A DNA stretch of 64,000 nt from Microglena sp. YARC. Its lineage: Eukaryota; Chlorophyta; Chlorophyceae; Chlamydomonadales; Chlamydomonadaceae. Of the stretch, positions 39,801 to 57,800 are shown piece by piece. The translations under genes and the position numbers were made by a program. The notes under the pieces were generated by a model, which saw only the letters and a program-made list of their open reading frames with translations, did no database searches and was not told where the DNA came from. Where the stretch lies: NCBI GenBank assembly GCA_022414725.1, contig CM039463.1, positions 33,300,426 to 33,364,425 of the forward strand. Direction: 5' to 3'. How positions within the stretch are numbered: the stretch's first letter is position 1; every line of letters begins with the position of its first letter.

Positions 39801-42800
39801 CAATTTTGTGACCACTTACCACTCTGACCACTACCACTACCCACTACCACTACCACTACGAATTTGACCACTACGATTGACCACTACCACTAGCGATACG
39901 ATTGACAAACTACATACGTACATTTGACCACTACGATTGACCACTACCCACTACCACCACTACCACTACACACTATGAATTTGACCACTACGATTCGACC
40001 ACTACCACTACGATTGACCACTACCACTACGAATTTGACCACTACCGATTGACCACTACCACTACGATTTGACCACTACACCACTACGAATTTACCACTA
40101 CGATTGACCACTACCACTACGATTTGACCACTACCACTAACGAATTTTTGACCACTACGATCGACCACTTACCAGTACGATTTGACCACTACCACTACGA
40201 ATTTTTGTTCGACGCACTACCACTACCACTACCACTATGACTACCACTACCACTACCACTACCACTATGATACCACTACCAACTTATGACTACCACTTAC
40301 CACTATGACTCACGCACTATGACTACCACTATCACTATGACTATCACTACGAATTACTATGACTATGACTATCACTACCACTATGACTATCACTACGAAT
40401 TACTATCACTACGAATTACACTATCACTACCACTACGAATTACACTATTACTACCACTATGACTATCACTGCGAATTACTATGACTACGAATTACTATGA
40501 CTACGAATTACTATGACACTATTACTACCACTATGACTATCACCTACGAATTACTAATCACTCTGTACGAATTACACTATCACTACCACAACATATGATA
40601 TTACAACTACGAATTTACTATCACTACGAATTACACTATTACCTCACTACCCAACTACGAAATTACACTATCACTTACCACTACGAATTACCACTATTAC
40701 TACCACTAACGAATTACACTATCACTATCACTACGAATGACTATCACTACGAATCACACTATCACTACCACTATGACTATCACTACGAATTACTATCACT
40801 ATGACTATCACTACCACTATCACTATGACTACCACTACGAATTTGACCACTACGATTGACCACTACCACTACGATTCCATACGACTACATCGATTTGACC
40901 ACTACCACCTACTATGAAATTGGTGTACGATTTGACCACTGATGATTGACCACTACCACGATTGACCACTACACTACGATTTGACCTCTACCACTACGAC
41001 AGGGGATGCACCACTACGATTGACCACTGCCACTACGATTTGACCACTACCACTACAAATTTGACCACTACGATTGACCACTACCAGTACGATTTGACCA
41101 CTACCACTACAAATTTTGACCACTAACTCATTGACTTACCACACACATTGACCATTTGACGATTGAATTTTGACCACCACTACCACTAACCACTACGAAA
41201 TTTGACCACCACTTTTTCGACCACTACGAATTTGACCACTACCACTTGACCACTACGATTTTGACCCACTACACACCCTACTACGATTTGACCACTAACT
41301 TTGAACCCCCCGTTTACCTCCACACTACCACTCGATTTGACACTACCACTTGACCACTACCAACTACGATTTGACCACTGACCACTACGAATTTTGACCA
41401 CTACGATTGACTACGATACCACTACGATTTTGACCACTACCACGACCACTACAACGATTTGCGACCACTACACGATTGACCACTACCACTAAATTTTGAC
41501 CACTACGATTGACCACTACCACTACGATTTTTGACCACTACTACCACTCGATTTTGACCACTACCACTACGTTTTGACACTACCACTACGATTGACCACT
41601 ACTAATTGGACCACTACCATACGATTTGACCACTACCACTACGAATTTGACCACTACCACTTGGTAACGAATTTTGACCACTACTACGAATTTGACCACT
41701 ACGATCACTACCACTACGATTCCACTACCACTACGAATTTGACCACTACGGTTTGACCCACTACCACTATGAATTGACCACTACCACTACGAATTGACCA
41801 CTTACCACTACACACTACGATTGATTACGATTCCGACCACTACCACTACGACATTACGCGAATTGACCACTACCCACTACACCTACGAATGACACTTACT
41901 TGACCACTACGAAATTGACCCACTACGAATTTGACCACTACCACTACCAGTAATTTGCACCAATACCGGCCCACACCTACGAATTTTGACCACTCACCAT
42001 CTACGACTTGGACCACTAAGGGACCACTACGATTTGAACCACTACCCAGTATCACGAATTTTGACCACTACCACTACGACAATTTGGAACCACTACCCCA
42101 CTACCGTAGAATTTGAACCACTACGATTGACCACTACCTATCTACGAATTGACCACTTCACCACTACGAATTTTGAACCACTACGATTTGACCACTACCA
42201 ACTACGCATTTTGACCACTACCACTACCACTACGATTGGAAGCTGATTCCCACTACACTACCACTACGATTTGACCACTACCACTACCGATATTGACCAC
42301 TACCCACTACGAATTTTGACCACTACCCCACTACCACTACGAATTTTGACCACTACCACTACGAATTGACCACTATTTTGACCACTACCACTTGAAACTT
42401 TTGACCACTACGATGGTTTTTTTTGACCACTACCACTATGAATTGACCACTACCACTACGAATTTGACCACTACGATTGACCACTACCACTACCACTCGA
42501 TTGGACCACTACCACTACTACGAATTGACCACTACTAGTACACTACCACTACGAATTGACCACTACCACTACGAATTTGACCACTACTACAATGACCAAC
42601 TACCAGTCACGATTTGACCACTACCACTACCCCTACTACCACTACGATTTGACCACTACCACTACTTATCGAATTTTGACCACTACCACTCCACTACGAA
42701 TTTGACCACTACGATTTGAACCACTACCACTAAATTTTGACCACTACCACTACGAACATTTTGACCACTCAACGATTTGACCACTACCACTACGATTTGA

Positions 42801-45800
42801 CCACTTAACCACTACGAATTTTGACCCACTACGATTTTTGACCACCTACCACTACCACTACCTGATTCCACTACCACGAACCTTTGACCCACTGACGATT
42901 GACCACTACCACTACTACTACGAATTTTGACCACTACCACTACCACTTCGAATTTTGACCAAACTACCACTACGCAAACTTTGACCACTACAATTGACCA
43001 CTACCACTACGACGAATTGACCACTACGAATTTGACCACTACGATACGAATTGACCACTTACCACTACGAATTTTGACCACTACCACTACTTTTGACCAC
43101 TACGCCCAACGCACTACGAATTTGACCACTACGATTGTGACACGGACCCAATACCACTACGATTTGACCCCACTACCACTACGAATTTATTGACCGACTA
43201 CACTATCCACAACGAATTTGAACTGTTTGACCACTACCAACTACGAACTTTAATTTGACCACTACCAACGATTGACCACTACCACTACGAATTTGCCACC
43301 ACTACCACTACCCACCTACGAAATTTGACCCAAACTACCACTTACGAATTTGACCACCCTACTACTACCTACGATACGATTTTTTGACCACTACCACACT
43401 GACGAATACCCTTTTGACCACTACCACATACCACCACTACGATTTTGACCACTACGATTTGACCACTACCACTGGACCATACGAATTTTGACCACTACGA
43501 TTGACACTACCAAGAATTACACTACCACTACGAATTTGACCACTACCACTTTGACCACTACAATTGATTTGACCAACTTACCACTATTGTGACCACTACG
43601 AATTTGACACTGACCACTACCACTACCACCACTACGAATTTTGACCACTACGATTGACCACTACCAGGTATCACCGATACCTTGACCACTACCACTACGA
43701 ATTGGACCACTACCACTACGAATTTCGACCACTTATTGACCACTACCACTGCCACCGAATTTTGACCACTACCACTACACACTACGATTCTCGATTTTGA
43801 CCACTACCACTACACTACGATTTGACCACTACCCACTACGATACAATTTTGACCACTACCACTACGAATTGACCACTACCAACTTTGACCACCGATTTGA
43901 ACCACTTTGACCACTACCACTACCAACTACGAATTTGACCACTACCACTACGAATTTGACCACTACCACTACGATTTGACCACTACCATCACGATTTGAC
44001 CACTACCACTACGATTTGACCACTACGACTACCACTACGAATTTTGACCACTACGACCCACTACCACTACGAATTTGACCACTACCACTTACGATTTTGA
44101 CCACTACCATTACTACGAACACTACGGTTTTGACCACTACGACCACTTTTGACCACTACACTACGAATTTTGACCACTACGATCACTACCACTCGAATTG
44201 ACCACTGACCACTACAGACCACCACTACTACGATACCATTTGACCACTACCACTACCACTGACCGATACCACTACGAATTTGACCACTACCACTTTTGAC
44301 CACTACCAGACGAATTTGACCACTACGAACCACTACCACTACATTTGACCACTACCACTACGAATTTTTTGACCACTACAATTGACCACTACGAATTTTG
44401 ACCACTACCACTACGATTGACCATACCCACTACGAATTTGACCACTACCACTACGATTTGACCCACTACGATTTGACCACTACCAGTATCGAAATTTGAC
44501 CACTACCACTACGATTTGACCACTTTACCACGATTTTGACCACTACCACTACGATTTGACCACTAACCACTACCAACGATTTGACCACTACCAATACGAA
44601 TTTTTTGACCACTACCACTACGAATTTGACCACTACCACTACGAATTTGACCACTACCACTACGATTTGACCACTACCACTACCACTACGAATTGACCAT
44701 ACTACCACTACCACTACGATTTGACCACTACCACTACAATTTACACTACGATTTGACCACTACCACTACGATTTGACCACTTTACCACTACGAATTTGAC
44801 CACTACCCACTACCACTACGAATTTGACCACTACCACTACGAATTTGACCACTATCGATTTGACCACTACCACCACTACCTACGATTTGACCCACTACCC
44901 ACTACGAATTTTGACCACTACCACTACCACTACGAATTTGACCACTACGATTTGACCACTACCACTACGAATTTGACCACTACCACTACGAATTTGACCA
45001 CTACCACTACCACTTACGAATTTGACCACTACCCACTACGAATTTGACCACTACCACTACGATTTGACCACTACCAGATTTGACCACTACCACTACGATT
45101 TGACCACTACTACGAATTACCACTACCACTGAATTTGACCACTACCACTACGAATTTGACCACTGACTACGATTTGACCACTACCACTACCATACGATTG
45201 ACCACTACCACTACGAATTTGACCAACTACCACTACCACTACCACTACGAATTTGACCACTACCACTACCACTACGAATTTGACCACTACGATGACCACT
45301 ACCAACTACGATTTGACCACTACCACTACGAATTTGACCACTACCACTATATTTTGACCACTACCACTACGAATTTGACCACCTACCGAATTTTGACCAC
45401 TACCACTACGATTTGACCACTACGTTTTGACCACTACCACTAGTACGATTTGACCCACTACCACTACGAATTTGACCACTACCACTACCACTACGAATTT
45501 GACCACTACCACTACCACTACCACTACGAATTTTGACCATACCACTACGATTTGACCACTACGATACTACCACTACGATTGACCACTACACTACGAATTT
45601 TGACCACTACAAGACCACTACCACTACGATTTGACCACTACCACTACAATTTTGACCACTACCACTACCACTACGAACGAATTTGACCACTACGATTTTG
45701 ACCACTACCACTACGAATTTGACCAGACCACTACGAATTTGACCACTATTGACCACTTGACCACTACCAGTACGATTTTTGACCACTACCACTACGAATT

Positions 45801-48800
45801 TGACCACTACCACTACGAACCAATACCACTACCACTACGATTTTGACCACTACGATTTGACCACTACCACTACGACCACTACCACCGAATTTGACCACAC
45901 GATACGATACCAGTTTGACCACTACCACTTACGAATTTGAAACCACTACGATTTGACCCACTACCACTACGAATTGACCACTACCACTACGAATTTTGAC
46001 CCACTACTACCACTACGAATTTGACCACTACCACTACGATTTTTGACCACTACCACTACGACTTTGACCACTACCACTACGAACCACTACCACTAGACGA
46101 TTTGACCACTACCACTACGAATTTTGACATCTACCTACCACTACGAATTTGACCACTACCACTACGATTTGACCACTACCACTACTACGATTGATTGACC
46201 ACTACCACTACGAATTTGACCACTACGATACGAATTACCAGACCACTACCAACTACGAAATTTTGACCACTACCACTACCACTTCGACCACTACCCTACG
46301 AATGACCACTACCACTACGAATTTGACCACCACTACGATTTGACCACTACCACTACGATTTGACCACTACATTTGACCACTACCACTAACACTTACGAAT
46401 TTGACCACTACGAATTGACCCACTACCAGTACATTTGACCACTACCACAATACGAATTGACCACTACCACTACCCACTACCGAATTTGACCACTACGAAT
46501 TTGACCACTACCAATTTGACCACTACCACTACGAATTTGACACTACCATACTACGATTTGACCACTACCACTCGGAAATTTTGACCACTACCACTACCAC
46601 TACCACTACGAATTTGACACTACGATTTTGACACTACGATTTGACACTTTACGAATTTTTTGAACACTACGAACCACTTTGACGCACTACCACTAACGAC
46701 CTACCCTGGACGATTTTGAGCTACCGAGTACCACTAGGCGATACGGAATTTGACCACTACCACTACCACTCACCACACGATGAACACTACATCCCTCTGA
46801 TTTGACCACTAACGAATGACGAATTTGTGACACACTACCAACTAACACTATCGGAATTTGACCCCACTACGATTTGAACCACCCACTCACCAGTACTAAC
46901 GATTTGACCACTACGAAATTTCATACCACTACCACTATGGGGCGATGTACCACTACCAACTAACAATTGACCACTACTACGATTTTTGACCACTACGAAT
47001 TTGACCACTACAATTTTTGACCACTACGATTTGACCACTACCACTACGAAATTTGACCACTTGGACCACTACGATTTTTGACAGGTACGATACGAATTTT
47101 GACCACTACCACTACGACTGACCACTACCACTACGAATTTGAACCAACTACCAATTGACCACTACGACGATTTGAGCCACTACACTAACTGATTTGAACC
47201 ACTACCACTACCCACTACCACTACGAATTTGACCACATACCACTGACGAATACCACGTGACGATTGACCACTACCAGTACGATTTGCGACCACTCACCAC
47301 TACGAATGACCACTACCACTACGATTGACACTACCACTATGAATTTGACCACTACCACTACGATTTGACCACTACGAATTTGACCACTACCACTACGACA
47401 CTACCAACTAACGAATATTGGACCACTACCACTAACCACTACGAATTTGATACCAGTACGATTGACCACTACTACGATTTACCACTACCACTACGAATTT
47501 GACCACCACCACTACCACTTGAATTTACACACTACGAATTTTGACCACTACACTACCACTACGAATTTGACCACTACTGAATTTGACCACTTTACCACTA
47601 CCCGATTTGCACCACTACCCACTACGAATTTGACCACTACCACTACCACTACCACCACATACCGAATTTGACCACTACCACTACAATTTGACCACTAACC
47701 ACTACGAATTGACCACTACCGATTTGACACTACCAGTACCAATTTAACCACCACTACCAACTACGAATTTGACCCAACATACCACTACCACTTCAATTTG
47801 ATTACCACTACACACTTTGACCCACTACCTACATACGAATTGACCACTACACTACGGATACCGACTTCACCACTACGAATTTGACCACTACGAGTTTGAA
47901 CACTACCAGACTATTTGCACCACTATTCTGACACTACGAATTTTGACCACTACCACTACCACTACGAATTTGACCACTACGACACTCTGACCACTTTGAC
48001 CCACTACCACTACGATTTACGACCACTACCACTACGGAATTTGGTTGACACTACTAGCGAATTGATACGAATTAGACCACTACGATTGACCACATACCAC
48101 TACGATTCTGATTTGACCACTACGATTGACACTACGACCACTACCACTACCACTTACGAATATTTGAACTTACATACGGACCTACGTCAAACTACTACGA
48201 TGATTTGACCACTACCTTAGTACGCACTTTGACCACTTGACCACTTAGACCACTACGAACCACACCACTACCACTACGACTTTGGCCCACACTACGAATT
48301 TGACCACTACTACATTTTGACTACCACTACGAATTTTGACCACCACTACCACCTACGACCACACCTACCACCTACGAATTTTTGACCACTACCACTACCA
48401 CTACGAATTTGACCACTACGATTTGACGATTGACCACCTACCAGTACTACCACTACCACGCACTATTTTTTGACCACTACCACTACGAATTTGACCACTA
48501 CGACCACTTGGTGTTACCGCGGCACTACCACTAACGATTTTGACACTACATTTGGACCACTACCACTTAGATTTTGAGCCACTACGATGTGATCTCAACT
48601 ACGAACACTTACGAATTTGGTGACGCACTACCACTATCACAACGAATTTGACCACTAGCGATACTACCGACACACACATTTGACTACCATGATATGCTGT
48701 CGGATTAACAGCAAAGTACCCTATTCGATTGACCACTACCATACGATTTGACCACTTACCACTACGAATTGACCAGCTTTATACGAATTTTACCATTAAT

Positions 48801-51800
48801 TACCGATTGACCACTACCACTACGAATTGACCACTAAACCACTACAGAATTTGACCACTACGGATTTGACACATACATTACTGACGATTGTAAGCATACA
48901 ATTTGACCAAGCTACCACCACTACGCAATACTACGAAATTTTTGACCACTACAAATTTGACACTAAGTCCACTACGGATTTGACGCACTACGATTTGTAC
49001 CACTACCACTACGATTTGACCACTACCACTACGAAATGACCACTCTACCACTACGACGACTACCAGTACGATAAGTCCACTACCCACTACCATACGAATC
49101 TTTTGACCACTACGATTGACCACTACCACTAGCTAGAATTGACCACTACCACTACGAATTTGACCACTACAATGACGCACTCACCATCGATGCACCGACT
49201 CCGATTTGACCACTACGTACGATATTGACCACTACCACTACGATTTGACCCCCACTACCACTGGACACTACGATTTGACCCACTACACTAGGACGATTTG
49301 ACCACTCTACGAATTTCGACCACGATACGATTGACCCACTACCAGTAGGATTTGACCACTACGATGAATTTGACCACTACCACTACCACGATACCACTTG
49401 ACCACTACGATGATTGACCACTAGATGAACCACTACCACTACAAAGATTTTGACCACTACGACAGAATGAACACTACCATAACCACGACGATTTGAATAC
49501 ATGAACCACTTTGACCACTATCTTTGGAAATTTGACCATACCAATACCACTTCGAATTGACCACTTCCACTGACGATGATTGAACCAAGACAATTGACCC
49601 AGCTATAACCACTATCGATTTGACGCACTACAATTGACGATTTGAAGCCACTACCACTACATTGACCACGGATTTTGACACACCACGTACGAAATTTGGA
49701 CTACAAAAATTTGAACCACTACCACTAACGATTGTGACCCTGATTTTGACCAGCGTTACGAATCTTTGAACCACTACCACGTACACTAGCGAAATTTGAC
49801 CACTACGATTTGACCACTACACTAGAATTTTTGACCACTACGAACTGACGAATTTTGACACTACGAATTTGACCACTACGCATACCTCACTACCAGGTTA
49901 GATTGACCACTACCACTACGAATTCTGACCACGTACCCACTACCACTACGAATTATACACTACCACTACGATTTGACCATCTTACGAAGTTGACCACGTA
50001 CCACTAAATTTGATCCACGTACAGATTGACCACTACCACTAAGATTGCCCTTAACATTTGAACCACTACGATTTTGACCACTACCTATCACAAAACGAAT
50101 TTTGACCACTACGATTTGACCACTACACTACGAAATTTTTTGAACAACTACCACTACCACTACGAATTTGACCACTACGAATTGACCACTACCACTACGA
50201 TTGACCACTACCACTACGAATTTTGACCACTACCAGTACTATTTGACCAACTCACCCAATACTGCCCACTACAATTGGTTGACCGCACTACACGAATTGA
50301 GCCACTACGAATTTTTACCATACTACTTTGACCACCTTACCACTACGATTTGACACACCACTACGCACTACGAATTTGACCACTACGATTCTGCCACTAC
50401 GCCACGTACCACTACGCAGTTTGACACATAGTCAACTACCACTACGAATTTTGACCTGACCAATTGATCCACTAACTACGGATTTGGACACTACGAAAAT
50501 TTGACCACTACCACTAACGATTTTGACCACTACCACTACGAAATTTGATGACCAACTACCACTTGACGAAATTGTGGACGGCAACCACTACATCTTGACC
50601 ACTACCACTACAGATTTACCACTAACTTACGAATTTTTGATCACTCACACTACTGACGAATTTGCGACCACTACGCATTGACCACTTAATTGGACCACTA
50701 CCACTACGGAATTTGAACCACTACGACCACTACCAGTACTATTTGACACTACCACTACGAATTTTGGACCACTACCCACTACCACTTACGATTGGACCAA
50801 CTACGATTTGACCGACACCACTACGATTTTGACCACTACCACGTACGGATTTGACTCACTACGATTACCACTACCACTACGAAATTTTGACCACTACCAG
50901 CTACGGATTGACCCCTACCACTTAACAACGAATTTGACCACTACATTGACCACCCACACTACCCATTTGACCACTACCATCTAGAATTTGACCACTACAC
51001 GATGACCACTACCGACTACGATTTGACCACTACCACTACGAATTTGACCCACTTACTTTACAACCACACATTCGACCACTACCACTACGAATTTTGACCA
51101 CACCGACTGACCACCTACGAATTGACCACTACCACTACGAATTTTGACGCTACCACTACGATTTTGACCACTACCACTACGAATTTTGACCACTACCACC
51201 CACTTTACCCATACGAATTTGGACCACTACAATTGACCACCACAACTTACCACTACGAATTTGACCACAAATTTCTACCACTACCGAATTGACCATTATG
51301 ACCACTACCACTACGATTTGACCACTACCACTACGATTTGACCACTACCACTACGAATTTGACCACTACAATTGAACTACCACTGACCCACTTTGATGAC
51401 CACTACCAGTACGAAATACGATGACCACCACTACCACTACGATTTGCACACACCACTTTGACCAACTACCACTACCACTACGAATGACCACTACCACCAC
51501 TACCACTACGAAATTTGACCACTACCACTACCCGATTTTGACCACTACCACTACCACTACGAATTTGACCACTACCATTCACATCACTACCACGAATTTG
51601 GACCACTACCACTTACGAAATTTTGACCACTACCACTACGAATTTGACCACTACCACTACCACTACGAATTTGACCCACTACGGATTGACCACTACCACT
51701 ACGATTGACCACTACCACTACGAATTTGACCACTACGATTTTGACCACTACTTTGAACTACCACTACGATTTTGACCACTACCACCACTACGAATTTTGA

Positions 51801-54800
51801 CCACTACCACTACGAATTTGTACCAACTACCACTACGATTTGACCACTACCACTACGAATTTTTGACCACTACCACTCGATTTTTGCACTACGAACGAAT
51901 TTGAACCATACCACTACCACTACGAATTTATGACCACCACTACAATTTGAACCCACTACCACTACGAATTTTAACAGATGACCACTACCACTACCACTTA
52001 CGAATTTTGACCACTACGCACTACCACTACGTTCACGATGACCACTACCACTACGAATTGACCCACTACCACTACCACTACAAATTTGACCACTACGAAT
52101 TTGACCACTACCACTACGATTTTTGACCACTACCACTGACAACTACCACTACGACACTGACCACTACCAACCCACTACGAATTTGACCACTACCACTAAC
52201 CGATTTGACCACTACCCACTACGAATACGATTTGACCACTACTACCCCTACGAATCTACCACTACGAATGACCACTTACGATTTGACCACTAACCAGTAC
52301 GATTTGACCACTACCACTACGAATTTTGACCACTGACCACTACCCACTACACTACGATTTGACCACTACGATTTGACCACTACCACTATTTGACCACTAC
52401 CACTACGAATTGACCACTACGATTTGACCACTACCACTACGATTTTGACCACTACCACTACGAATTTTGACCACTACCAATTTTGACCACTACCACTACG
52501 AATTTGACCACTAGCCACTACGAATTTGACCACTACCACTACGAATTTGACCACTACGAATTGACCCACTACCACTACGATTTGACCACTACCACTACGA
52601 ATTTTGACCACCCTACCAACTATTTGGCCACACTACCCACTACGAATTTGACCACTACGAAATTTGACCACTTACTACATACCACTACGAATTGACCACT
52701 ACGATTTTACCACTATTACCACTTTTTGACCACTACCACCGAATTGACCACTACCACTACCACTACGAATTTGACCACTACCACTTACGATTTGACCACT
52801 ACCCACTACGATTTGACCACTACCACTTTTGACCAAACCCACTACGAATTTGACCACTACCACTACGAATTTGACCACTACGATTGTACCAAACTACCAC
52901 TACGAATTTTGACCACTAACCGACTACCACTACCGAATTTGACCACTACGACTTTGACACTACTACCACTACGAATTTGACCACTACCACTACGATCTTG
53001 ACCACTACCACTGATTTTGGACCACTACACTACCAACTACGAATTTGACCGACCACTACCACTACGAATTTTTGACTAGCACTTACCACTACCACTACCA
53101 CTAGAAATTTGACCACTACCACTACCACTACCAACCATCACGAGATTTTGACCACTACCACTACCTACGAATTTGACCACTAACCACTACGATTTGACCA
53201 CTACCACTTACGATTTGACCACTACCTACGATTTGACCACCTACCACTACGATTTGACCACTACCACTACCGAATTTGACTACCACTACGAAGACCAACT
53301 ACCACTCCCACGAATTGACCACTACCACTACGACCGATTTGACCACTACCACTACATGTGACGACACCATTGACCACACACTACCACTACGATTGACCAC
53401 TACCACTACGAATTTTGACCACTACGATTTGACCACTAACTAAATCGATTTGACCACTACCACTACATTTACCATACTACCAACTACGAATTTGACCACT
53501 ACCACTACGAAATTTGACCACTACCAGCTACACAACGAATTTGACCACTACCCACTACCGATACCACTACCACTTACCGAATTTACCCCAGCTACCACTA
53601 CCGAATTGACCACTAGAAATTGACCACTACGATTTGACCACTACCACTACCGAATTTGACCACTACCATTACCCACTACACAACGAATTAAAATACTTTG
53701 ACCCACTACGATTTACCACTACCACTACGATTTGACCACTACCACTACGAATTGACCACCTACGACCTACGCACCCTACGATTGACCACTACCACTACGA
53801 ATTTTGACCACTACCACTTACCACCCACACTACGAATTTGACCACTACAATGCCACTACCAGTTGGACACCCACTACGATTGACCACTACTACCACTACG
53901 ATTTGACCACTACCCTACGAATTTGACCACTATCACACGAATTTTTGACCACTACCCACTATCACAACGAAATTTGACCACTACGATTTGACTACCACTA
54001 GCACGACCACTACCACTACGAATTTTGACCACTACCACTACGAATTTTGCACCACTACCACTACGATTTGACCACTTACCACTACGATTTGACCACTACC
54101 ACTACCACTTACGAAATTTGACCACCCACTACCGATTGCATCTTACTACCAGTAGAACCACTACCACTACGAATTTTGACCACTTACGAATTTTGACCAC
54201 TACCACTACGACCACGGCCAATTGACCACTACTACGAATTTGACACTACGACCCACATACCATTGACCACTACGATTTTGACCCCTACCACTACGATTTG
54301 ACCACTACGAATTTGACCACTACCACTTACCCGGTACGATTTGACCACTACCACTACGAATTTTGACCACTACCACTACCACTACGAATGACCACTTTTG
54401 ACCACTACGATTTGCCACTACGATTTGAACCACTACCATACGATTTGACCACTACGATGTGATCACTACGATTTGACCACTACCACTACGACCACTTACC
54501 ACTACGAATTTACCACTACGACCACTACCCACTACGAATTTGACCACTAAATTGGACGAAAATTACACTACCATTTTACGATTTGGACCACTACCACTAC
54601 GATTTGACCACTACAATTTACGGATTGAATCTACCAGTACCACTACCACTACGATTGACCACTACCACTACCACTACGAATTTGACCACTACCACTACCA
54701 CTACGATTTGACATACCATACATTTGAAACCACTACCACTACGGAATTCGAGACCACTACCACTACCACTACGAATTTGACCACTACGAATTTGACCACT

Positions 54801-57800
54801 ACCACTACCAGATTTGACCACTACCCACTACATTTACCACTACGACCCATACCCAAACTACGAAATTTTGACCACTACCGATGATCACTACGTACCGATT
54901 TTGGACCACTACCACTACGAATTTTGACCACTACACCCACTACCAAACGCAATTTGACCACTACCACTACGATTTGACCCACTGCCACCACCTGACGAAA
55001 TTTCGACCTGACTACCACTACCACAACGAATTGACCACTACCCACTACGATTTGACCACTACGAATTGACCACTACCCACTACGATTTGACCACTACCAC
55101 TACGATTTTTGGACTGACCACTGACCACTACCATTGACTTTTACTACGAATTTGACCACTACGAATTGACCATTATCCACTACGATTTGACCACTACCAC
55201 TACCACACGAATTTTGACCACTACGACCACTACCACTCACATTTGACCCACTACCCACTGATTTGGACCCACTTGACCACTACGATATTTGACTACCACT
55301 ACGAATTTTGACCACTACCACTTTACCACTACCGAATTTGACCACTACAAATTGACCCACCTACGATTTGGAGACACTACAATTGTACCACTTACCCCCA
55401 GTGGACCACTACCACTACGGATTTGACCACTACGACTACTGATTTTGACCACTACCATTATCACTTTACGAATTTGACCACTCGAATTTTGACCACTAAC
55501 CACTTACGATTTGACACGAATTTGTACCACTACGATTTGACCACTACCACCCTACGAATTTTGACCACTACCACTTGACCAATACAATTACGATTGACCA
55601 CTACCACGATACCACTACAATTTGGGACACTACGATTTGACCACTAACCACTACCACAACGAATTGACCACTACGACTACCATACGAATTTGACCACTAC
55701 GAAAATTTGACCCCCACTACCACTACATTTGACCACTACCACTACGAATTTTGACCACTACCACACTACGAATTTTTGACCACTACGATTTGACCACTAC
55801 CACTTTTACGAATTTGCCTACCCACTACCACTACGAATTGACACACCCCACACCACAACGAATACGATTTGACCCCCACTACCACTACAAATTGACCATT
55901 GACCACTACCACTTTTACCACTACGAATTTGACCACTTAAATTGACCACCACCACTACGATTGACCACTACAATTGACCACCCGAGTACTACAACTTACG
56001 AATTTTGACCACTACCAGTACCACTACGAATTTGACCCACTACCCCACTACGATTTGACCACTACCCAGTTTGACCTAACTACTACCACTACGAATTTTG
56101 ACCACTACCCACTACCACTTACGACCACTAGATGACCAACACCTATGATGTTGCCAATACCACTACAAATTTTACCACACCACTATCACAACGAATTTGA
56201 CCACTACCACTACCACTACGATTTGACCACTGACGAATTTGACACTCGTACGATTTGACCACTACCACTACCACTACACTACAATGAATTTTGACCACTA
56301 CCACTACCACAGTTACGAATTTGACACTACCCAACTACCAGCCTACGATTTGACCACTACCACTACGAATTGACCATACAATTACCACTACAATTTACAC
56401 TACGATTGACCACTACCACTAACGACGAATTTTGACCACTATACATTACAGATTTGACCACTACGATTGACACTACCACTACACTAGGATTTGACCACTA
56501 CCCACTCACGAATTTTGACCATACTACCACTACGACTTGACCACTACCACTACGAATTTTGACCGATTTTTGGACCACTACCACTATTTTGACCCTGACT
56601 TACGCCACTACAACCCACTACGATTTGACCACTACGATTGACACTACCCGATTTGACCACTACCACTACCCACACTACCGAATACGACCACTACCCCGAC
56701 TTGGACCGCTACAATACGATTCTGACCATACGAATTTGACCACTACGAATTGACCACTACCACTTTTGACCCTACCACTACAATGACCACCACTACCACT
56801 TACCCACTACGAATTTTGACCCTACCACTACCACTACGACACTTTGTACCCCGACTACGGTATTTGACTACCACTACCACTACCACGAACGACCACTTAC
56901 CAGTACGAATTGACTACCACGAAATTTGACCACTACCTACCCACTTTGACCACGTGACCACTACCCACTTGACACTACTTAATTTGACCACTACGATTGA
57001 ACCACACCAAGTATCGATTTTGACCGCTACTACCCACCAACCACTACCACTACGAATTTTGACCACTACACTACGAATTTCACACTACAATTGACCACTA
57101 CCAGTACCGATTTTGACCCACTACCACTACGATTTGACCACTACGAATTTGACCACTTACCACTACGATTTGACCACTACCACTACGAATTTTTGACCAC
57201 TACCACTACTACACTACCACTACGAATTGACCACTAGATTTGACCTTGACCCACACTTTGGACCAACTACCACTACTATTTTTGACCACTACCACACCAC
57301 TACGATTTGACCACTACCACTTTTGACCATACGACCACTACGATTTGACCATCTACCACTAACGAATTACCACTACCCTTACCAATACGGATTGACCACT
57401 ACCACTATACGAATTTGACCACTACGATTTACCACTACGATTGACCACTACCTACTAAACAACTTTGACGACTACCACACGAATTGACCACTACGGATTG
57501 ACCACTACCACAACGATTTGACCACTACCACTACGAATTTTGACCACCACTAACTACAGCACCAATACGATTTGACGAATGACCACTACCAGTACAAACC
57601 GAAATTTGACACTAACACTACGAATTGACCACTACCACTCCCCACTACGAATTTGTTTACCACTACAATTTGACCGCTACCACTACGAATGACCACTACC
57701 ACTCGACGAAATTTATGACCACTACGATTGACTACTTACAGTACGATTTGGACCCCTACCACTCGAAATGGACCACTGACGATTGAACGAATTTGACCAC

